Part shown: positions 1 through 8,151 of the stretch, in pieces | Layout: each line of letters opens with the position of its first letter | How positions within the stretch are numbered: the first letter of the stretch is position 1 | Assembly: GCA_014284505.1 (NCBI GenBank) | Contig: JAAFYY010000001.1 | Location: 6,869,845 to 6,933,844, forward strand | DNA from: Streptacidiphilus sp. 4-A2 | GTDB lineage: Bacteria > Actinomycetota > Actinomycetes > Streptomycetales > Streptomycetaceae | Direction of reading: 5' to 3' | DNA: 64,000 nucleotides | Notes under the pieces: generated by a model | What the model saw: the letters and a program-made list of their open reading frames with translations, nothing else | The model's database searches: none | What the model was told of the DNA's origin: nothing | Made by a program: the position numbers and the translations under genes

Positions 1-492
1 ATTCTTCCAAATGAGAAGGCGATCGACTCCGGACGGCAAGACGAGCTGATCCGTCTCGTGCAGGCCGATGCCGAGATGCCCATCGCGGATTCATTTCTTC
101 GAGATGCAAAATACTTGGGAATGCAAGGGAGAGACCCTGCTCAGACTTTGATCTTCGCGGCCATTGCCTGCGAATTGAAGATCAAGGCGGCGCTGGTGGA
201 TCTCGCCGACTCTCGGCAAAGGGACCTCGTTGATCTGATGATCGGCAAGAGTCGGGAGTTTGCCCTGGCCGTCTCGGCACTGTACGACAAGGGAATTCGT
301 GCCGTTGCGGGTAAGTCGATGAAGGATGATGAGAGGGAGCTCTACAAGCTGGTTGTCAAGCTTTTTGAGGATCGCAATGTGATCGCCCATCGTGGAGAGA
401 GCCCACCGATGGACGTCGTTCGGAACCACGTGCAGACGGCTGAGCTTGCCTTTGCGTGGATCAATCAGTTGGCGTCATCGATTGAGTCCTGA
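1..492 (+). CDS. HEPN-like protein, 5' end outside the window
   Basis: The reading frame is open from the first base, so the gene starts outside the window; a GTG at 58 is an internal candidate only. The visible 163 residues are mostly helical and end with RNVIAHRG, which fits the R-X4-H signature of HEPN domains (often metal-independent RNases in toxin-antitoxin, defence and RNA-processing proteins). No nucleotidyltransferase partner is visible beside it. Base composition is lower in GC than most of the window, as in the next gene, which suggests both came by transfer. Family assignment rests on the motif and helical character only; substrate unknown. Confidence 0.5.
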   Translation: MLPNEKAIDSGRQDELIRLVQADAEMPIADSFLRDAKYLGMQGRDPAQTLIFAAIACELKIKAALVDLADSRQRDLVDLMIGKSREFALAVSALYDKGIRAVAGKSMKDDERELYKLVVKLFEDRNVIAHRGESPPMDVVRNHVQTAELAFAWINQLASSIES

Positions 493-627
493 AAGGAGCC
501 GGGTGGAGGACAGCTGAGCGGGGCACCGACTTATCATAAACGTTCAAACGACGTCAATGCTGTCCTCTAGGATGAGCCATCAGGAAGCAGATAGGTGCGA
601 GTCAGATCGGATTGGGGGCGGGGTCTA

Positions 628-1928
628 GTGATTCGCACGGTTGCAGACCTTCTTTCAGAAATTCTTCGTCAAGAGTTGCCTAAGCTCGATAGGATTCCCG
701 TAAAGCACGCTCCAACAATTGGAGACATGTATGAGGGATTGTCTTCCGATATATTGAATCGCACCCTTCCGGATGGCCTGGGTTTGCAGGTGGTGACCGG
801 ATTTGCTTCTGACGGCGAAGGGCGCCTGTCTGGACAGTTGGACTGCATGGTAGTGCGAGGAGAAGGGGAAAATCTGCCGTATACCGACACGTATGTATGG
901 CATGTCAAAGACATCATTGCTGTCATTGAAGTCAAGAAAAGTCTCTACTCGGCTCAGCTTCGCGACGCGTTCGCCCAGCTCAAGTCGGTCAGCACAATAG
1001 AGCAATCCTATTATCAAGGCAACGAGGAGCTGGACGACCCTGATCGGAGCATGGCTCCCGCGATCAGACGTTTTGCTGAGATGACGGGGAGAGTTGCTTG
1101 GGAGGGGGAAGGCTAACCCTCTCCCTACGAAGAAGAAGCTGTGCTTAACACCCTTCTCTTGGAGCAGAATCCTTCAATCCGGGTCATTCTTGGGATGCAC
1201 GGATTCAAGAGTGAGCGAACTTTCCGATCCTCAATGGTGGACTACCTTGAGGAGAATATCGGGAATGCTGGTTTTGGTCCGGCGGACTTTCCGCAGCTGA
1301 TCATATCTGGTGGCTACTCTCTCGTGAAGACCAATGGGCGGCCATTCATGACGCCCCTAGTCGAGGCTGGTGGCCGTTCTACTTTTCAACACCAGAAAAT
1401 CCACTGAAGCTACTGCTGGAATTTATGTGGACGCGGCTGGATGAAATGTATGGATTTGGTCGCCAGCTTTGGGGAGAGGATCTTGAGACGGAGGTTGGTA
1501 GGGCTCTGTTGAGCTTCCGCGCCGCCCGTCTCGGCGGAAGAAATGGCTGGCAAGTCAGAGTGCATGAGATCGACGATGAGGCGCTTAATGAGATTCCGGT
1601 CACGGAACAGTGGAGTCCGGCCTTTGTCGGGGAGGAGGAATTTGTTTTGCTCATGAAATTGTGCAATGGAGGAGAGGTTCGTGGCGATGACCCCGAAACG
1701 TTGTCATGGCTGGAGTCTCGCGGCATTGAATACGACGACGTACGTGACTGCCTGTTGCAGACCCATCTTGTCGCATTGTCTGGGCAGCACCTCGGGCTCA
1801 TCACGAAGGAATGCGCGCTGGTAATTCTGCCGACTGGCGAGTATGTTGCTGCAGAGAATAGTACTGGCCGCTTGGATCGTTGGATCGCCCGCTGGTGGGA
1901 GCTGCGCGAACGCGCCTCGGATCAGTGA
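628..1928 (+). pseudogene. DUF6602-like protein, possible PD-(D/E)XK nuclease, frame broken twice
   Basis: The N-terminal part reads TIGDMYEGLSSDIL, then GRLSGQLDCMVV, then VIAVIEVKKSL. I recognise this as the DUF6602 pattern; the spaced D and E-x-K resemble a PD-(D/E)XK nuclease core. The frame meets a TAA at 1114 and resumes in the same frame (VLNTLLLEQNPS). It then needs a one-base shift near 1362-1368, after which it reads GWWPFYFSTPENPLKLLLEF and runs to a stop at 1928. Together about 430 residues. I chose GTG 628 because conserved sequence begins there; GTG 595 is the alternative. It may be a real pseudogene or two read errors, as in many other genes here. Restriction-like or defence role is inference. 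Confidence 0.5.
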
Positions 1929-1941
1929 CTGGCGTGGAGGT

Positions 1942-2365
1942 CTAACGGATCCGGCTATTGGCCTCGATGATTCTGTTGTGATCGCGGCTGGATAGCGGTT
2001 TGGTTCGCCCCGGTTTGTCCTTGCGGTGTCGGTGCGGGTCTTCGCGTGTCGCTGCGGCTGCGCCGGGCACCCAACCGACGAGGAACAGGAAGGAGCAAAG
2101 CCCGTGGCGTCGATGTCGATCACGATGCAACGGTCAGGCGCCTGCCCGCAACGCTCAGCCAGGGGAAGCCACGGACCTTGTCGTCGACCGCCGACAAGGC
2201 TCGGCGCATCGTGGAGTCCGAGGCCGGACTCAGCGCGGCCTGGTGGGCCAGCAGGGCCTCGGCATCCAGCAGGCTGGTCGCACCCAGCGCGATCGCGACC
2301 GCGAGCATCACCACCACCTGGCCGCGATCACGCCACCCGGAACCGACGCCGCTCGGCAGCACCCT
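1942..2365 (-). pseudogene. IS1380-family transposase remnant
   Basis: On the minus strand a fragment reads DRGQVVVMLAVAIALGATSL, followed by LLDAEALLAHQA and ASDSTMRRALSAVDDKV. This is the conserved N-terminal block of IS1380-family transposases. A second fragment has VIDIDATGFAPS, the region of the first catalytic aspartate, and a third ends with IIEANSRIR. The fragments lie in different frames and total far less than a normal transposase of about 450 residues, so most of the protein is missing. I see no clear terminal repeats. It sits directly behind the last gene of the minus-strand biosynthetic operon, marking an old insertion or rearrangement point. Confidence 0.65.
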
Positions 2366-2378
2366 CCCAGCGCGCTGG

Positions 2379-3134
2379 TCAACCCGGCCCGGTCCGCACG
2401 TCGGCGCAGCAGCGCCGCCCCAGCAGTTGTTGGGCTCGGTGGAGGTCGTTGGGGGTGTCGACGGCGATTCCGCTGTCGTCGGTGAGGAGCAGCTGGACCT
2501 GGTGGCCGTGTTCGAGCAGGCGGAGCATCTCGACGGACTCGGCGCGTTCGAGGGGCCCCAGTGGCAGGGCGGCGAAGGCCCGCAGGGCGGCTGCGCTCAT
2601 GCCGTACAGGCCGAGTTGGCGCAGGTAGCCGGGGTGGTCACCGCGCGGGTAGGGGATGGGCTGGCGGGAGAACATCAGGGCGCGGCCGTCGTGGCCCTGC
2701 ACGGCTTTGACGACGTTGTGGTCGGTGACGGCGAGGGGGTCGTCGAGGCGGGCGCAGGCGTTGACCGCAGCGACGCCGGCCGAGAGGCGGGCCAGAGCCT
2801 GGGAGACGGCGTCGATGGCGGCCGGGTCGATGAAGGGCTCGTCGCCTTGAACGTTGATGTAGCCGTCGGCGGCGAGCTGCTGGGCGCACTCGGCGACGCG
2901 GTCGGTGCCGGTGGCCTGCGGTCCGGTGAGAGCGAAGGGATGTCGAGCTCCTCGCACGTCCGAGCGATGCGCTCGTCGTCGGTGGCGACTACCGCGCCGA
3001 CGATGAGCTTCGCTTCCAGGCAGCGCTGGTGGACGTGCCACAGCAGGGGTCTGCCGCCGAGCGGGGCGAGTGGTTTGCCGGGGAAGCGGGTGGAGCCCCA
3101 GCGGCAGGGGATGACTGCGAGATGGTTCGGCACG
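2379..3134 (-). CDS. KdsB-like CMP-sugar (ulosonate) cytidylyltransferase
   Basis: Members of this family couple CTP to a 3-deoxy-ulosonic acid to give a CMP-sugar. Visible motifs in order are LAVIPCRWGSTRFPGKPL (nucleotide-binding start), VVATDDERIA, TGTDRVAE, YINVQGDEPFIDP (metal/CTP site) and the C-terminal GIAVDTPNDLHRAQ, all as in KdsB (3-deoxy-manno-octulosonate cytidylyltransferase). Length, about 250 residues, is normal. One frame break lies near 2930. GTG 3134 is the first start in frame, although a better ribosome site (GGAGG) lies about 25 bases upstream, so the start is uncertain. This organism has no LPS, so the product must serve another glycoconjugate or a small molecule. Last gene of the operon. 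Confidence 0.75.
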   Translation of the reverse strand, partial: RAEPSRSHPLPLGLHPLPRQTTRPARRQTPAVARPPALPGSEAHRRRGSRHRRRAHRSDVRGARHPFALTGPQATGTDRVAECAQQLAADGYINVQGDEPFIDPAAIDAVSQALARLSAGVAAVNACARLDDPLAVTDHNVVKAVQGHDGRALMFSRQPIPYPRGDHPGYLRQLGLYGMSAAALRAFAALPLGPLERAESVEMLRLLEHGHQVQLLLTDDSGIAVDTPNDLHRAQQLLGRRCCADVRTGPG

Positions 3135-3199
3135 ACCGAGTCATCGGGATCTGCGGTGACTGGTTCACTTCGGCCTCCAGGTCGGTGGATGGCGCACAA

Positions 3200-4183
3200 T
3201 CAGGCCGCGACGAAGCGGCCGTGTCCGGCGAGGGCCTGGAGCTGGTGGCTCATGCCGGTTTCGAGGTCGACGGTCGGCCGCCAGCCGAGGAGGGTGCGGG
3301 CGCGCAGTCGGTCGGCCCGGGTGGTAGGGATGTCGCCGTCGCGGGTGGTGGGGCGTGGAGGTCGACAGGGAGCCCGGTGAGCTTTTCCGCCAGGGCGATG
3401 ACGTCGTGGAGGGAGGCATTGGTGCCACCGCCGACGTTGACGGGGCCGCTGGGCCCGAGAGCGGTGCCGGCGGCGATGGTGGCGGAGACGACGTCGTCGA
3501 TGAAGGTGAAGTCGCGGCGCTGGTTGCCGTCTCCGTAGAGCTTCAGCGGTGCTCCGGTGAGGGCGGCGGCCAGAGCGCGGTGGATGAACATGTCGGCCCG
3601 CTGCCGGGGTCCGTAGACGGTGAAGTAGCGCAGCGCGACGACGGAGGTGGGGCTGCCGAAGCGGGCAGCGTGGGCGAGGCAGAGTTGTTCCTCGGCGAGT
3701 TTTGTGACCGCGTACGGGGAGGCCGGGCGGGGTGGTCGCTCTCGACGCTGGGAGTTCCGGTGGTCACGCCGTAGACGCTGGAGGAGGAGGCGACGACCAC
3801 GCGGGGGCCTTGGTGGCGGTGGCGGCGTCCATCAGGCGCTGGGTCGCCAGGATGTTGGAGTCGACGTACTCGCTGAACTGCGCGCCCCAGGAGGGACGGA
3901 CTCCAGGGATGCCGGCGAGGTGGAAGACGGCGTCGGCGTCGAGCAGCAGCGGTTGGATGGCGCAGGTCCGCAGGTCGGCGACGATGGGGTGGTAACCGGC
4001 GCGGCCTTGGAGCGGGGCGAGGTTGGCGGCAGCCGCAGGGTCGGTGTGGTCGCGGTTGTCGACGGCGATGACGGTGGTGCCGGCTTGGAGCAGGGCGTGG
4101 ACGAGATGAGAGCCGATGAAGCCGGCAGCACCGGTGACGACGGCGCGGGCGAGGGCGGGGGCCTGGAGCGGGTCGGTGGGCAC
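3200..4183 (-). CDS. NAD-dependent sugar epimerase/dehydratase (extended SDR)
   Basis: An extended short-chain dehydrogenase acting on nucleotide sugars. The N-terminus has the Rossmann motif VTGAAGFIGSHLV, then DAVFHLAG, the serine triad region VVASSSSVYG, and later RRDFTFIDDVV and GPVNVGGGTNASL, as in UDP-glucose 4-epimerase-like enzymes. The YxxxK region falls around the frame breaks at about 3700-3790 (reconstructed SPYAVTKLAEEQL). Another break lies near 3350. Rejoined length is about 328 residues, normal for the family. The GTG start at 4183 is close behind the stop of the upstream APH gene. Exact substrate cannot be read from the sequence. Confidence 0.75.
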
Positions 4184-4206
4184 AGGGTTCTCCGTAGGGT
4201 GGCGGG

Positions 4207-5036
4207 TCACATCAGTTGGTCGAGGAGGGTGCGGCCGTGGCCGGTGAGTTCGGCGTCGCCGCACTCGTGGCCTCGGACGAGAGCGGTGGCGGCCTCGTAG
4301 GCGCCCAGGCCGCGCAGGATGTCGAAGTCCTGTTCGGTCGGGCGTCCGTAGCCCTCGTGGAACGCGGCTTCCAGGTGCGGGGCTGAGGGCCAGATGCGGT
4401 GGTGGAGGCGGGCGAGGTCACGCAGTCTGGCGTCGGGGCGCATGTGTTCGAAGTCCAGGACGGCGAAGTCGGTTCCGGCGCACCAGTTCCGGGGTTGGTA
4501 GTCGAGGTGACAGACGGCGCCTTGGAGAGCGGCGTCGGCGAGGTCGTGGGCTGCGGCAAGGAGGTAGGCGCGGGCGGCTGGTGTGGTCAGTGCAGCCTGA
4601 TGGGCTCGGTCTGCCCAGTGTCTGAGGCGGCTGGCCACCTTGCGGCCGAGGTCCTGGTGGGCGGGGGTTGCGGTGGCGTCGTGCAGGGCTCGGAGCGCGG
4701 CCCGGCGTCGCGGTATGCCTGTCCCTCGGCGTCGGACCCAGGCGCAAGGGTGTCGCCACGCAGGCCGGGAACCGCGCTGATCAGGAGGGTGAGCGTCTGC
4801 TCGTGGTGGGCGATGAGTCGGGGGGTGGCGGCGGCCAGGTGGCGGGTCCACAGCTGGTAGGCGCGGAGTTCCTGGACGAAGCGAGCGGGGTGTTGGTGCT
4901 GCTTGGCGTAGTAGTCGGTGCCCTGGCTGTCGGCCAGGTGCAGGATGCGTGCGGGGAGCGCGGGTCGGGAGGACCGTGACGGCGCCGACCGCGAGCCGGG
5001 CGAGGCCGAGGCGCGGTCGTCGAAGGCGGTGATCAC
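4207..5036 (-). CDS. Aminoglycoside phosphotransferase (APH)-fold kinase
   Basis: The C-terminal half reads VCHLDYQPRNWC, the HxDxxxxN-type catalytic loop, and FAVLDFEHM, the metal-binding DFE region, typical of APH/choline kinase-like small-molecule kinases. The N-terminal half (DSQGTDYYAKQHQHPARF, ELRAYQLWTRHL) carries the likely ATP lysine. At least two frame breaks lie near 4680-4700 and 4970-5010. The GTG start overlaps the stop of the preceding histidine phosphatase. The gene probably phosphorylates a sugar, nucleoside or alcohol intermediate of the operon's pathway rather than giving drug resistance, but resistance cannot be excluded. Confidence 0.7.
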
Positions 5037-5679
5037 GATGCCGCCTCCGGGACGAGGTGGGCGGTGTCGTTGTGGCGGTCGAGCATCCAGCGCTGCTGTC
5101 CGCGTCGGTTCTGGTGGTGGTGCCAGCGGGTGAGCGAGGCGTGGTCGACCGTGAATCCGGAGGCCGTGCCTTCGGGCAGGCCGAGGAGGAGGGTGTGGGC
5201 GGCGAGGACGATTTCGCCATGGGCGGCGATAAGGATGCGGTCGGTGCTGTGACGAGTGATCAGTTCCAGCAGGTGGTGGCCAGCGCGGCGCAGGTATGCA
5301 TTCCAGGTGTCGGACCCGATGGCCCATGGGCTGTCAGGTCGGATGTGGGGGCCACCGCCGTGCACGGCTTTGACCTCCTGCCAGGGCCGACCGTCGGCTT
5401 CGCCGTGGATCGGGCCGTCGAGGCCGGGCTCGATGTGCAGAGGAAGGTCGAGGGTCTCAGCGAGGATCGCGCCGGTCTGCTCCAGGCGCAGGCGTGGTCC
5501 GGTGTACAGAGCGGTGAACGGCGCGGCGGAGTGTTCCACCGACAGCCGGAGGGCAGCCTGCATGACCTGGGCGCGCCGCGGTCGGTCAGGCCGGTGCAGG
5601 TGCGCGGGCCGCCGACGAGTCCGTCGAGGTTGCACTGGGCCTGTCCGTGCCGCAGGAATACGAGTTCGCTTCGGATCAT
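5033..5679 (-). CDS. Histidine phosphatase family protein
   Basis: A phosphoglycerate mutase-like phosphatase. It opens with SELVFLRHGQAQCN, the RHG motif carrying the phosphorylated histidine, then LYTGPRLRLEQTGAILAE, and has the second catalytic histidine in ILIAAHGEIVL. About 215 residues after correcting one frame break near 5575, which is normal. Both ends overlap neighbours by four bases (ATGA with the upstream APH gene, GTGA with the downstream one), so it is translationally coupled. It likely removes phosphate from a sugar or nucleotide intermediate made by this operon. Confidence 0.75.
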
Positions 5680-6442
5680 GCCCGCTCCTGGGAGTGTGGT
5701 TGGTCAGGTTGCAGGTGGGCGTAGGGGTAGTGGGGGCGGTCCTCGTAGGGGGCGGTGAGCGCGCGGTGCAGCTGGAGGAAGTCGGCCAGGCGTTTGCTGT
5801 GGGTGCTTCCCAGGCTGGGGTGGTGGCCCATGGCGGCCTCGTTGTAGCGGCCGAGGGCCTCGCGGACTTGATTGGGTTCGAGCTGGCCATGGGCCAGGGC
5901 GAGGGTGTGGATGAGCTTGGCCAGGTCGTAGCCGAAGGGAGCGAGGGTAAGGTCGTCGACATCGACGGTGTAGATTTCGCCGGCCTGGGTGATCAGGAAG
6001 TTGCGCGGTTGCTGTCCTTGTAGAAGGCGACCGGCCCGGTGGCCGAGCCGGCGCAGGAGCGCAGTCATGTCTCGCATGGCTGGTAGTTGGCGAGGAAGCC
6101 CTGTTCCCATCGGCGTTGGAGCACGAGGGTTCTGCTGGCGACGTAGTCGTGCAGCCGGAAGCCGCCCGGCAGTGGGTGGGTCTGGTTCAGCCGGGCGCGG
6201 TGCAGCTCCCCGGTCCAGGCCGCGCCGTGGGCGTCGCCCATCATCGCGGCCAGCAGGGGCAGGTCGCGGGGCTGGGCGTGGCGGCCGTCGATCTCGTCGA
6301 AGGCCAGGTGCCGGGGGCCGATGACTCGGAGTTCGGGCTGGCGGAGCGGTCGAGCGTGGGCGGCGAGCCAGGCGTAGTGGCGGACAGCCGCCGCGCAGCG
6401 CTGCGGGTCCGAGTAGTGCTTGGTGAACAGCTCTGCCGTCAT
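5676..6442 (-). CDS. APH-fold small-molecule kinase
   Basis: A second phosphotransferase of the aminoglycoside/choline kinase fold. The C-terminal half shows LLQGQQPRNFLI in the place of the catalytic loop and YTVDVDDLTLAPFGYDLAKL in the place of the metal-binding region. The canonical H-G-D is therefore altered to Q-G-Q at the position of the usual catalytic Asp (or the loop is touched by a read error). One frame break lies at about 6065-6110, where the two halves overlap. ATG 6442 is the first start; spacing from the upstream kinase gene is about 60 bases. It may be catalytically weak, or act as a binding protein if the loop is real. Confidence 0.6.
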
Positions 6443-6503
6443 CGGGCCCCGCCCTTCCCCTCGGCCCGCAGGGAAGCAGTGGCAGGACGGCGCGAAGGTT
6501 GGG

Positions 6504-7004
6504 TCAGTCGCGGGCGGCCTGCGCGAGCCATCGGCGCACGCTGCGTCGGCTGCTGAGTAGGACCACGTCGGCGTGGACGGCGTGCTCGTGGATCTTGGCC
6601 AGGACGCGCGGGCGCATGGAGCGGCGGTAGGTCGCCACGTACTTGATCACGCCCCAGTGGATGCGGTTGTGGATGCCGTTGCCCTTGTGTCCGCTGCCGT
6701 GGCGAAGCTGTCGGGAGAACATCCCCACAGGCAGACCAGGTGGCGGTGTCCATCAGCACCACGGTGTCGCAGGCGTTCAGCCGGATCGGCAGGGTGGAGT
6801 TGTAGTTGCCGTCGATCACCCATCGGGGTTCGGCGACCAGGTCCTGTTGCGCCTGGGCGAACTTCTCCTTGGGCAGTTCGTTCCACTCGTCGTCGTAGAA
6901 CACGGCGTCCAGGTGCGTGACCGGCGCACCGATCACCTGGCCCAGTTGGCGGGCCAAGTGGGACTTGCCGCTCCCGAGCAGCCGACGATCGCGACTCTGT
7001 CCAT
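6504..7004 (-). CDS. P-loop kinase of the FlaR/adenylate kinase-like type
   Basis: A small P-loop phosphotransferase. ATG 7004 gives DRVAIVG then, after a one-base correction near 6980, CSGSGKSHLARQLG (Walker A). It continues THLDAVFYDDEWNE, WVIDGNYNSTLPIRL and DTVVLMDT, the layout of proteins annotated as topology modulation protein FlaR or as adenylate kinase-like. After a second break near 6720 the C-terminus is NRIHWGVIKYVATYRRSMRP and RVLAKIHEHA. About 167 residues. In this operon a nucleoside monophosphate or sugar kinase role would fit a modified cytidine nucleotide, but the family is poorly characterised. Confidence 0.65.
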
Positions 7005-7092
7005 GGTTCTCCACCGTAACGGGGTGAGGAGCGCCGGCGGCGGTATGCCTCGGCGCGGTCGGATGAGGTGTGCTCGTGAACCGGGCGGGTGG

Positions 7093-8151
7093 TCATGTCA
7101 CCACCTTCGCGACTGGTCGCGGGGAGGCTGCAGCCGTGTCGGCGAGAAGCCGTTCGAGGGCGTCGACCTGGGTAGTCAGCCGGAACTGCTCCAGGTGCCG
7201 GAGACAAGCAGTGATCAGTTCGGCGTGCTGGTCGCCGCCGGCGATTCCGCGCAGCCAGTGCAGCCGCTCCAGGACCTGCTCGCCGTCGTGGACGATCAGC
7301 TGGTCCGGAACGAAGTCGTGGACGTGGGCGATGGTGGCCGGAGCCAGGGGGAGGCATCCGGCGAGTACCGCTTCGAAGACCCGCTGAGTCATCTGGCCAA
7401 CAGCCGCGTACCGCTCGGGCAGGAGCAGCACGGTGGTCAAGGCGCGCCGGTAGAGAGGTTCCACCTCCTGGAAGGCGATCCGGCCGGAGAATCGCAGGTC
7501 GGGCCAGCGGGCGCTCTGGGGCCACTTGCCGGCGACCTGGTGCTCGACCCGGGCGGCGGCCGGGGCGAAGTAGCGGTCGAAGGCGGTGTCGCGGTCGTAC
7601 TGGTTCCCGACGTAGGCGAGGGTGAGCGGACGAGGCAGAGCGGCCAAGGCACCGGGTCGGCGACGTCCAGGAGGGCGTCGTCGAGGGGAAGAGTAGACGG
7701 TGGGCCCTGGGGAGGGGCTGAGCGCGGCCTCGGCGATCCTGACGCCCCGGGTGCGGCGCCATTCGCTGGTGGCTGCCAGTTTGCGGTCCTTGTCCCAGAT
7801 GATCGTCGGGAGACGGTGGAACAGCGAGTAGTGCTTGAGGAGTTCGCGTTGCCGGTGCAGGTCGCAGGTGTGCCCGCGGCTGCCGCACCGGGTGGTGTTG
7901 CGACCCGAGATCGGCCACCGCCATTCCACGAACAGGGCCTCCACCGCCGGGAAGCCGTGGGGTCGAAGGTGTAGTCGCTGGCGATGTGTCGTCGCCGGCT
8001 TCGAGGCGGTCGCGGTCGGCTTGGAGGAACACCAGCTCGTGCCCTCGTCGGCGCAGGGCTTCGATCAGGGGTCGGCGGTGGCTGCGTCCGCCGTCGGGGT
8101 GTCGGTGACGCCGTTGCCCAGGAAGCCCCAGAAGCTGTAGCCGATCCTCAT
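7093..8151 (-). CDS. GT-B glycosyltransferase (CgeB/family 1-like)
   Basis: Starts MRIGYSFWGFLGNG, followed by a pattern common in GT-B N-termini (RRPLIEALRRRGHELVFLQ). The C-terminal half contains LTLAYVGNQYDRD, FSGRIAFQEVEPLYRRA and MTQRVFEAVLAGCLPLAP, the donor-site region with the glutamate-rich E-A-x-A-x-G-C motif of CgeB-like and family 1 glycosyltransferases. About 350 residues after correcting three frame breaks (near 8090, 7960 and 7680). The ATG overlaps the stop of the carbamoyltransferase by four bases. It is expected to transfer an activated sugar, possibly that prepared by the epimerase of this operon. Confidence 0.65.

Noticed and set aside
2046..3380. Plus-strand 444-residue open frame
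   Set aside because: Opposite-strand shadow of the KdsB-like and epimerase genes; no family motifs.
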